From Acidobacteriota bacterium (GTDB lineage Bacteria > Acidobacteriota > Terriglobia > Bryobacterales > Bryobacteraceae), in contig QHXU01000345.1 in NCBI GenBank assembly GCA_003223065.1, positions 1 to 5,126 on the forward strand: a stretch of 5,126 bases of DNA. Reading direction: 5' to 3'. Numbering within the stretch: the stretch's first letter is position 1; each line of letters starts with the position of its first letter. Made by a program: the position numbers and the translations under genes. Under the pieces are notes generated by a model. It had not been told where the DNA came from and did no database searches. It saw only the letters and a list, made by a program, of their open reading frames with translations. This document shows, one piece after another, positions 1-5,126 of this stretch.

Positions 1-2591
1 GTGGATGACGGCGTTGCCAAGGGAGCCGCGGCTGATACCGCAGCCCCAGTGGCTGCAGGAGCTTTGCCTCTCTGCACCGCCTCCAGATCCGCCAGCGCCT
101 GCTCGTAGGTATCGGCGTAGATCAGCGTGTTTCCCATCGCCAGCGCGACTTTTCTCAACTGCGGCATTCGCGCGTTGGAGGCCTGGATATAGATCGGCGC
201 CACATAAAGAAACGTTTGATCGATCGGCAGCGCCAGAATCTGGCTCCGCAGAACCTGCGAACCCTGGGTGCTCCACAAAGTCAGATCTTTCGAAATGATA
301 GGGTCCTGATTGATCAGGGCCTCGATCTGCAATGGCCCGGGAATGACCTCCTGTTTCGGCAGATAAAGAAAAACGATCTCACCCAGGTGCGGCCCGTCAC
401 ACCGCGCTACCATCACTCCGATCAGATTCTGTTTATTGCGAGGAGTGAACGGAACCATGAGCAGGAATTCGGGCGTGCTCTCGCCGGGTACCATCGCCAC
501 CATGTAAGTAGGTGTCACCGGCTGCGGCTGGCTTCCCTGCCCTGTTGTGTAGGTCGCCAGGTCCCACAGGTCAGCGCGATTGTAATACGACTCCGGATCG
601 CGCATGTGGTAGGTGCGGTAGATCTCGGCCTGCGCGCGAAACAGCACTTCCGGGTAACGCGTGTGCGCGCGCAGATCGGCGGGCATCGTCGAGGCCGGCA
701 CGAACAGCTCCGGAAACAGCCGCATATACGCGCGCACCAGCGGATCCTGCTCATCGAATACGTACAGATGAATGTCGCCGTCGTAGGCGTCCACTGTCGC
801 CTTGACCGAATTGCGGATGTAGTTGAATCTCGCATTGTTCTCCGTGGTCACCCCGCGGGCATAGGGGTGGGCTTCGCTGGTCATATAGCCATCTACGATC
901 CACACCAGGCGGCCCGCGTCTGTGATTACCATGTACGGATCGCTGTCCCAGGTGATGAACTCGGCCCGCTCGTTCAACCGTTCCACCACTCTTCTCCGCA
1001 TCATCATCCGGCTCTCCGGCGTCAGCGCGTTCGTTAGGAGAATGTTCCAGTCTCCGAACGCCACGGCCGCGATGGCCCTCTTTCCGGCCGACGATATCGG
1101 AAACCCGCCGCGGCCCTCATAACGCGTGCTCACCTCACTCGATCCCGACGGATAGTTAAACTCGGGTTGCGCCGTACGAACGAAAACAGGTTCGGTCTCG
1201 GTTTCACCGTAATAGGCTTCAGGGCGTGTGACTTTGAGGCTCGGCGTTAACACCTCGACGGGCGCGTCTTTCACCAGCAGTTCCGGCAACCCCGTAGAGG
1301 TGATCCGATTCGCTTCCGCCAACACCAGCCCATATCCGTGCGTGAAAGTGAGGGCGCGGTTGATCCAGCGGTTCCGCGCGTCGCCGAGCTGATCCAGGGC
1401 CAGCTCACGAGGCGCCAGCAAAACCTGCCGCAACTGGCCGTCGATGCGATATCGATCGACGTCTGTATCGGCATACGCGTAGGGACGCAACGGCTGGCTT
1501 TGGCTGAGAGTGTCGTGGAAAGCGCGCCAGTCCCACAGCCGCACATTGTCGAGCAGCGGGCGGTTACGGACGAAGTCTATTCTTGCTTCTTTGTGCGCGG
1601 CGAACTCGGTCTCGCGGACGCGCGAGTCCAGGCCAAACGCGGAGCGAGTCGCTTCGATGTGTCGATGTAGGTATGGCTTCTCGAGCGCCAGTTCGTTGGG
1701 ACGCACGTAAAGCGTGCTGACCAGCGGCGGAATCATGTAGTCGATCACGAGCACCACGGCACATGCCAGGGCGAGCTTTCTGCGGCCGCCCAGCACGAGC
1801 CCGGCCGCGAACAGCGCCGCGAGCGCCTTGACTGTCTGCAGCGGCAGGCCGAAAGTCTGTTGGACGTAATCGATGCCGACCATCAGATTTCCGTGATCGG
1901 AGAGCAGAAGATCATAACGGCCCAGCCAGAAATCCGCGGCCAGACCGGCCAGAAAAACCGCCGTTAATCCGCGGAGCAGCCCGCTTTCGAGGCGGCCCAG
2001 AGTTCGGAGGTCGCCCAGATCGATTTCGCCCGCTCCGAAATTCGGCAGCTCCCGGCGAAGTTGCCAGCCCCGTGCCGCGGCGTAATACACCAGGGCGCCG
2101 CCGAACGCGCACACCTCCAGGAAATGTATCAGCATGAAGTAGAACGGCAGCTCGAAGAAATAGAATCCCAGCGGCCGCGCAAAAACCGGATCGCGCCAGC
2201 CTGATTCCTCACCACGGCCGCCCACGTAGCGTGCAACCGTCCATCCGTCGACTGCGATCGTGGCGATCACCAGCGACACAAGCAGCAGCACCAGCGTGCT
2301 GATCCGCGCATACCAGGGGTGTTCGCTCAAACCCGTGCCTGCGTGTTTCAATCCGCGCGCATGGGCGATCCACAGCACCAGGAATACAATGAGCCAAGCG
2401 CCGAGCCCCGGCCCATAACGGTAGAGGTTCATCCGCAGCCAGGTGGGGACCTGACCCAGTTCGCGCCACCAGAAATAGTCGATCACAAAGCCGCAAATCG
2501 AACGGCTGAAGACGAGTAGCAGGACCACCGCTAAAGCCAGTAGGGCGATGCGCTGCTGCGGGCTGCGCCGGCGCGGGAGCATCTTAGCCAT
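1..2591 (-). CDS. UPF0182 (COG1615) family membrane protein, C-terminus cut by window edge
   Basis: An uninterrupted minus-strand frame of 863 codons begins at ATG 2589-2591 and runs off the window at base 1. Residues 1-290 carry about seven hydrophobic segments (near 15-37, 65-77, 97-116, 148-173, 208-223, 252-267 and 272-288). The first follows a basic stretch, RRR at 7-9. From about 290 the protein is soluble and shows blocks I associate with UPF0182: LLDNVRLWDWR (346-356), NRALTFTHGYG (411-421), SDPYMVI (550-556), LVWIVDGYMTS (562-572), NYIRNSVKATVDAYDG (590-605) and INQDPIIS (760-767). Residues from about 844 are Ala/Pro/Thr/Ser-rich, like a disordered tail. Family members are usually about 900-980 residues, so most of the protein is present. 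The family's biochemical role is not established and none is claimed. The soluble part probably faces outside the cytoplasm, but topology is inferred. No partner gene adjoins it; the upstream neighbour is divergent. Confidence 0.93.
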   Translation of the reverse strand, partial: MAKMLPRRRSPQQRIALLALAVVLLLVFSRSICGFVIDYFWWRELGQVPTWLRMNLYRYGPGLGAWLIVFLVLWIAHARGLKHAGTGLSEHPWYARISTLVLLLVSLVIATIAVDGWTVARYVGGRGEESGWRDPVFARPLGFYFFELPFYFMLIHFLEVCAFGGALVYYAAARGWQLRRELPNFGAGEIDLGDLRTLGRLESGLLRGLTAVFLAGLAADFWLGRYDLLLSDHGNLMVGIDYVQQTFGLPLQTVKALAALFAAGLVLGGRRKLALACAVVLVIDYMIPPLVSTLYVRPNELALEKPYLHRHIEATRSAFGLDSRVRETEFAAHKEARIDFVRNRPLLDNVRLWDWRAFHDTLSQSQPLRPYAYADTDVDRYRIDGQLRQVLLAPRELALDQLGDARNRWINRALTFTHGYGLVLAEANRITSTGLPELLVKDAPVEVLTPSLKVTRPEAYYGETETEPVFVRTAQPEFNYPSGSSEVSTRYEGRGGFPISSAGKRAIAAVAFGDWNILLTNALTPESRMMMRRRVVERLNERAEFITWDSDPYMVITDAGRLVWIVDGYMTSEAHPYARGVTTENNARFNYIRNSVKATVDAYDGDIHLYVFDEQDPLVRAYMRLFPELFVPASTMPADLRAHTRYPEVLFRAQAEIYRTYHMRDPESYYNRADLWDLATYTTGQGSQPQPVTPTYMVAMVPGESTPEFLLMVPFTPRNKQNLIGVMVARCDGPHLGEIVFLYLPKQEVIPGPLQIEALINQDPIISKDLTLWSTQGSQVLRSQILALPIDQTFLYVAPIYIQASNARMPQLRKVALAMGNTLIYADTYEQALADLEAVQRGKAPAATGAAVSAAAPLATPSS

Positions 2592-2599
2592 GCTCACCT
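2592..2599 (-). promoter_or_regulatory. Ribosome binding site of the UPF0182 gene
   Basis: Read on the minus strand, AGGTGAGC lies directly before the ATG at 2591. AGGTGA complements the anti-Shine-Dalgarno UCACCU, and its spacing fits the chosen start. The other nearby ATG, codon 4 at 2580-2582, has no comparable site before it, so this fixes the start at 2591. Confidence 0.65.
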
Positions 2600-2640
2600 A
2601 GCGTACACACTTTCCGGATGATCGTGATATCCTCGCCGGA

Positions 2641-2976
2641 ATGAGGACCCTAGCGGCGTTTTTCTTTTCGGCGGTGGTCGCACTTGCATCCGACATCTCC
2701 GGCAAGTGGACGTTCAATGTAGTGCTCGATGCCGGCAGCGGCAGCCCGACGTTCGAGTTCAAACAGGATGGCGAAAAGCTCACCGGGCAGTATCACGGGC
2801 AGTTGGGCGAGGCCGATGTAACCGGAACGGTGAAGGGCGACAAAGTCGAGTTCAGCTTCGGCGGTTCCGGCGGTACGGCAAAATACTCGGGAACGCTCGA
2901 CGGCTCCACCAAGATGAAGGGAACGGTCGATTACGGTGAGTTAGGAAAAGGCACCTTCACCGCGACCAAGAATTAA
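2641..2976 (+). CDS. Small secreted beta-rich protein of unknown function
   Basis: This encodes 111 residues. Residues 1-16 form a signal peptide: Arg2, a hydrophobic core with FFF at 7-9, and ALA at 14-16 before a likely cleavage at Ser17. The mature protein of about 95 residues has no cysteine. It alternates short beta-prone segments with Gly/Asp/Lys turns, roughly at 21-29, 36-42, 45-52, 57-64, 67-73, 79-86, 90-97 and 102-109. Eight strands in so short a chain suggest a small barrel of lipocalin or avidin type; this is inference. The GKWTF opening, LTGxYxG and TGTVKGDKVEFSF motifs and the GTFTATK ending resemble a beta-domain I recall as frequent in acidobacterial exported proteins, with no assigned function. 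The start is the first ATG in frame and gives the signal peptide, although no clear Shine-Dalgarno precedes it. It is transcribed away from the UPF0182 gene and converges on the tonB-like gene. Confidence 0.85.
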   Translation: MRTLAAFFFSAVVALASDISGKWTFNVVLDAGSGSPTFEFKQDGEKLTGQYHGQLGEADVTGTVKGDKVEFSFGGSGGTAKYSGTLDGSTKMKGTVDYGELGKGTFTATKN

Positions 2977-3010
2977 CGAAGGCGTGGGCTCCTGCCCGGG
3001 CATTCGGCAA

Positions 3011-4036
3011 TTACAGCAAACGGAAATTGACTTCGATCGTCGCCTGTACGGGCACGGGCTTTCCGTCCTTTTTGCCGGGACTGAACAGCCACTTCTCGAC
3101 CGCCTCAATCGCCTTCTGATCCAGGCCCAACCCGAGCGAGCGCACTATCTTCAGGTTCCTCGGGTGGCCAGTCTCATCGACAATGAGCGCCAGCACCACC
3201 GTGCCTTGCCACTTCGCTTTGCGCGCTTCTTCGGAGTACTCCGGCTCGATCTTCTTTAAGACCGTGGGCGCCGAAACGCCGCCGCCGATGCGGTAGGCGC
3301 CGCCGCCGAATCCACCACCAGAGCCCGGGCCGAATCCCGCCCCATTACCTGATCCGACGCCGCCGCCCCTGCCGCTTCCGATTCCCGCGCCCAGGCCGGT
3401 GCCGTTTGAAGGGATGCCCAGGTGGCTCAGCGGGTCGCCGTAGTTGGTTGCATTGATGTTCGGAATCGGCGCGTCAGGCTGCGCCACGATCGTGGGCGTC
3501 ATGGGCAGCTTGGGATTTTCCAGCGGATCGACGCGCGGAGGAGTGAATTGTTTCGGCGCGATCTTGGGCAGCTTGCCTTTGCTCGCGTCGAGCGGAGCAC
3601 GGGAGCCGCCACCACCGCCACCCGACATTTGAGTCGGCTTTGGCGCGAGATAAGGAGACAAGTCCGGAGCGATCAGAGTGACCTGATCCTTGATCACTTG
3701 CTGCACGGGCTTCAGCGAGCCAAGAAAGAGCAACAGGGCGATGACGCCGCTGTGAATCAGGACAGAAGACACGCCTGCCTTGGCCTCGTTACCGGCGTAG
3801 ATGCCGCCCATCTCCTTCAGCTCCACCGGCTTGGACGTAACCTCGAGAGGCGGGAGCTTGGCTGGATTGATGACTTCTTTGATGCTCTTGAAGATGGTGC
3901 GATACCAGGGCAGCTCCAAATCGGCTGGCGTAAGTAACCGCTGCAAATGAATATCAGGATTTTGGTTCGGCGCGATGATGGCGTGCGTCAACTGCTGCTC
4001 CGGCACTTCCGTACCCCCGGCCTGTAACACTTCCAC
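3011..4036 (-). CDS. TonB-type energy transducer, C-terminal TonB domain
   Basis: This encodes 341 residues. TonB proteins link the inner-membrane proton-motive force (ExbB/ExbD) to outer-membrane receptors. Order of parts: a soluble N-terminal segment (1-87) containing LPPLEVTSKPVELKEM (61-76); one membrane helix at about 88-107; a Pro/Lys-rich stretch (123-192) with a run of six glycines at 139-144; a Gly-rich spacer (212-253); and a TonB C-terminal domain (255-341). That domain has PEYSEEARKAKWQGTV (265-280), IVDETG (285-290), KWLFSPG (315-321) and a final VNFRLL. The spacer is mainly Gly/Ser instead of the Glu-Pro/Lys-Pro repeats of E. coli TonB, and the cytoplasmic part is long; I recall both from acidobacterial TonB proteins. 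The start is GTG at 4034-4036. The frame stays open upstream to a stop at 4115-4117 but contains no ATG, GTG or TTG there. GAGGG at 4049-4053 is the only SD-like site and sits 12 nt away. No exbB or exbD adjoins. Confidence 0.9.
   Translation of the reverse strand: MEVLQAGGTEVPEQQLTHAIIAPNQNPDIHLQRLLTPADLELPWYRTIFKSIKEVINPAKLPPLEVTSKPVELKEMGGIYAGNEAKAGVSSVLIHSGVIALLLFLGSLKPVQQVIKDQVTLIAPDLSPYLAPKPTQMSGGGGGGSRAPLDASKGKLPKIAPKQFTPPRVDPLENPKLPMTPTIVAQPDAPIPNINATNYGDPLSHLGIPSNGTGLGAGIGSGRGGGVGSGNGAGFGPGSGGGFGGGAYRIGGGVSAPTVLKKIEPEYSEEARKAKWQGTVVLALIVDETGHPRNLKIVRSLGLGLDQKAIEAVEKWLFSPGKKDGKPVPVQATIEVNFRLL
3278..3403 (-). repeat. Low-complexity Gly-rich coding stretch in the tonB-like gene
   Basis: This part of the tonB-like gene encodes residues 212-253, almost all Gly with Ser, Ala, Phe and Arg in irregular GxG and GGG steps. 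The DNA is rich in GCC and CCG triplets on the plus strand. It probably forms a flexible periplasm-spanning linker. Such tracts can change length between strains. Confidence 0.6.
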
Positions 4037-4054
4037 GTCTACTAGACGCCCTCG

Positions 4055-4077
4055 ACCGAACTGAGGTTTCGGTTTTT
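4055..4077 (+). terminator. Hairpin plus T-run read on the plus strand, in the tonB-like leader
   Basis: ACCGAA (4055-4060) can pair with TTCGGT (4068-4073) around a 7-nt loop, and the T-run 4073-4077 follows. Read on the plus strand this is the shape of a short intrinsic terminator. No plus-strand gene lies just upstream, so it would only stop antisense transcripts. Read on the minus strand the same stem falls in the predicted 5' leader of the tonB-like mRNA, one base before its GAGGG motif. The stem is only six pairs, so either role is tentative. Confidence 0.35.
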
Positions 4078-4108
4078 GGAATCGTTCAACGTGCCACGGC
4101 CCTGTTTG

Positions 4109-4117
4109 ATTGTATCA
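4109..4117 (-). promoter_or_regulatory. Extended -10 promoter for the tonB-like gene
   Basis: On the minus strand the sequence is TGATACAAT. TACAAT differs from the consensus TATAAT at one base, and the TG one base before it forms an extended -10. No good -35 hexamer is visible 16-18 bp upstream, which an extended -10 can tolerate. Transcription would start near 4102 and leave a leader of about 65 nt before the GTG at 4036. Its position in the spacer behind the hydrolase gene supports separate transcription of the tonB-like gene. Confidence 0.5.
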
Positions 4118-4146
4118 CATAGAACTTACGGCGGGTTGCGCCCATC

Positions 4147-4797
4147 TCATCCGCTACAGGTTTTGGAATCCAAGAAACATCGCTGTTTCGCTGTTTCAGC
4201 CCATAACTCCTCCAGCACGTCCGTCAGCTCATGGCCCGATTCCAGAAGGCGCAGAATGATGTTCGGATGGCGCGCCGCATACTTGCGGGAGACCGCCGCA
4301 GGAACGACGCTGTCCCGAATTCCATGCAGCACCAGCGCCGGCTGGCTGAATTCGGGCTGATTCTGGTACTTCATAGAATCCTCGACGAATCCGTAACCGA
4401 GCGGGCGTTCGGTCTTGTACCCATAATGAAAAAATGCCAGCGACCCGCGCTGTTTCCACAAGGCAAGTTCTTCGGCGGAGAATCGCTCCCGCCATCGCCG
4501 CGGGAACTCCAATGCCGGCGCAAGTAGCACGAGTTTTTCCGCGTTTGGATTCCGGGCCGCATACAACGCCGCAAGATATCCGCCCAGGCTTGATCCCATC
4601 AAGATTACCGGCTTACCGGATACGGCCTGATCGACGACCGCAAGCTGGCCGGTGATAGTCAGCCCCTCAAAGTTGCCCTGGTCGAGCTGCGGGATTTTGA
4701 TCGGCAATCCGCGCTCTTCAAACTTCCGCCGGAAGAACTGCGCCTTGATGGATTGCGGGCTCGAAGCCAAGCCGTGAAGATAGACGACCGGCGTCAT
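4147..4797 (-). CDS. YqiA-like (UPF0227) alpha/beta hydrolase, probable esterase
   Basis: This encodes 216 residues, against about 190-200 for E. coli YqiA. The N-terminus VVYLHGLASSPQSIKA (4-19) and IPQL (35-38) follow the YqiA pattern; His8-Gly9 is the usual oxyanion-hole region. The nucleophile elbow is Gly68-Ser69-Ser70-Leu71-Gly72, giving Ser70 as nucleophile. Asp162 in HGIRDSVVP and His189 in ESGHEL complete the triad with the expected order and spacing. An inserted cap-like region, rich in aromatic and charged residues, lies between about 98 and 148. There is no signal peptide or membrane helix, so it is probably cytoplasmic and cleaves a small ester or thioester; the substrate cannot be read from sequence. 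Its ATG overlaps the stop of the upstream gene as ATGA (4794-4797), implying translational coupling. No strong terminator follows it. Other alpha/beta hydrolase subfamilies remain possible, but the fold and triad are clear. Confidence 0.88.
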   Translation of the reverse strand: MTPVVYLHGLASSPQSIKAQFFRRKFEERGLPIKIPQLDQGNFEGLTITGQLAVVDQAVSGKPVILMGSSLGGYLAALYAARNPNAEKLVLLAPALEFPRRWRERFSAEELALWKQRGSLAFFHYGYKTERPLGYGFVEDSMKYQNQPEFSQPALVLHGIRDSVVPAAVSRKYAARHPNIILRLLESGHELTDVLEELWAETAKQRCFLDSKTCSG

Positions 4798-5126
4798 TTC
4801 TCAACTTCAAATTTGATGTCGCTTGAGGCGCCGAACTTGTGGAAATTCGCATACGTGAACTTGTTCTCGGCGGTAACGTTTCCCGCCCGCAGCTCGCGAT
4901 GTTCGGTTAGGGCCGGCAGCAGGGCGCCGTAAGGGCTCAAGGTGTAATTGACATTTGCCTCCTCCCGTATAGCCGTGGTCCCTTCGAGATTGCTTGCGGC
5001 CAAAGTGATTCGTAGCGGTACGAGGTCGTTCCGGCGCACCCAGATTTCGCCCTCAACGTGTAGCCGGTGCGCCTCATCTTTCTTGTTGGCTTCGATCAGC
5101 GTGAGCGCCTCCGGACCGTCGAGCTG
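4794..5126 (-). CDS. C-terminal part of an unidentified beta-rich protein
   Basis: The frame is open from the right edge of the window to a TGA at 4794-4796, giving the last 110 residues of a protein whose start lies beyond base 5126. The GTG at 5037-5039 is only an internal valine, because the reading continues upstream without a stop (QLDGPEALTLIEAN and onward). The visible part alternates polar and hydrophobic residues: LHVEGEIWVR, LVPLRITLAAS, VNYTLSPYGALLPA, then TEHREL, AENKFTYANFHKFGAS and a final IKFEVEK. This looks like successive antiparallel strands, as in LolA/LolB-like lipid-carrier folds or related acidobacterial periplasmic proteins that I recall ending in a similar Y-x-x-FG motif. 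The fold guess is weak, and the signal peptide, if any, is outside the window. The stop overlaps the hydrolase start by ATGA, so the two genes form an operon. Confidence 0.75.
   Translation of the reverse strand, partial: QLDGPEALTLIEANKKDEAHRLHVEGEIWVRRNDLVPLRITLAASNLEGTTAIREEANVNYTLSPYGALLPALTEHRELRAGNVTAENKFTYANFHKFGASSDIKFEVEK

Noticed and set aside
216..1037. Plus-strand open frame of 273 codons
   Set aside because: It is wholly antisense to conserved UPF0182 motifs, is rich in His/Arg, and has no recognisable domain; it is a shadow of GC-rich codon use.
2598..2783. Minus-strand open frame of 61 codons opposite the small secreted protein
   Set aside because: It overlaps the divergent spacer and opposes a gene with a clear signal peptide; no family features are visible.
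2986..2997. Small hairpin GGGC-TCCT-GCCC in the convergent spacer as a terminator
   Set aside because: The stem is only four pairs and no T-run follows on either strand.
3422..3937. Plus-strand open frame of 171 codons inside the tonB-like gene
   Set aside because: It is antisense to the TonB linker and helix regions, has Arg/Leu/Asp-rich composition and no domain or start signal.
4130..4142. Small hairpin GGCG-GGTTG-CGCC after the hydrolase gene as its terminator
   Set aside because: It has a four-pair stem and, read on the minus strand, no T-run follows; too weak to call.
4229..4655. Several overlapping open frames on both strands inside the hydrolase gene
   Set aside because: The frame with the GSSLG elbow and the Asp and His of the triad is the real gene; the others are Arg-rich shadows.
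5037..5039. GTG as the start of an 81-codon gene ending at 4794
   Set aside because: The same frame remains open and protein-like up to the window edge, with no ribosome binding site before this GTG, so it is an internal valine.

Overview
The window reads as ordinary chromosomal DNA from a high-GC Gram-negative bacterium, most likely an Acidobacteriota (Bryobacterales/Solibacter-like). This assignment is an inference from recall of the families. A UPF0182 (COG1615) membrane protein, a TonB protein with a long N-terminal extension and a glycine-rich linker, a tiny secreted all-beta protein and a tail ending in FHKFGAS together are typical of that phylum. No marker gene is present to prove it. 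I see no mobile element, tRNA, rRNA, CRISPR array or long repeat, and coding density is high.

Layout: (1) Bases 1-2591, minus strand: one very long open frame, 863 codons with the C-terminus cut off by the window edge. It encodes a UPF0182-family protein with seven predicted N-terminal membrane helices and a large soluble domain. I read it codon by codon and found no stop or frameshift. (2) Bases 2592-2640: a 49-bp divergent spacer. (3) Bases 2641-2976, plus strand: a 111-residue secreted beta-rich protein. (4) Bases 2977-3010: a short convergent spacer. (5) Bases 3011-4036, minus strand: a TonB-type energy transducer with a GTG start. (6) Bases 4037-4146: a 110-bp spacer with a good extended -10 promoter for the tonB-like gene and a hairpin followed by a T-run when read on the plus strand. 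(7) Bases 4147-4797, minus strand: a YqiA-like alpha/beta hydrolase with a complete Ser-Asp-His triad. (8) Bases 4794-5126, minus strand: the C-terminal 110 residues of an unidentified beta-rich protein whose stop overlaps the hydrolase start as ATGA. There is no gene-free stretch over 300 bases.

Three of the five products are predicted to act at the envelope: the UPF0182 membrane protein, the secreted small protein and the TonB protein. The only convincing operon is the overlapping pair at the right end. The tonB-like gene seems to have its own promoter, and no exbB/exbD or TonB-dependent receptor is next to it in the window. I do not see a previously undescribed multi-gene system here. The items most worth a second look are the small barrel-like protein, the leader of the tonB-like gene, and the uncharacterised gene coupled to the hydrolase.
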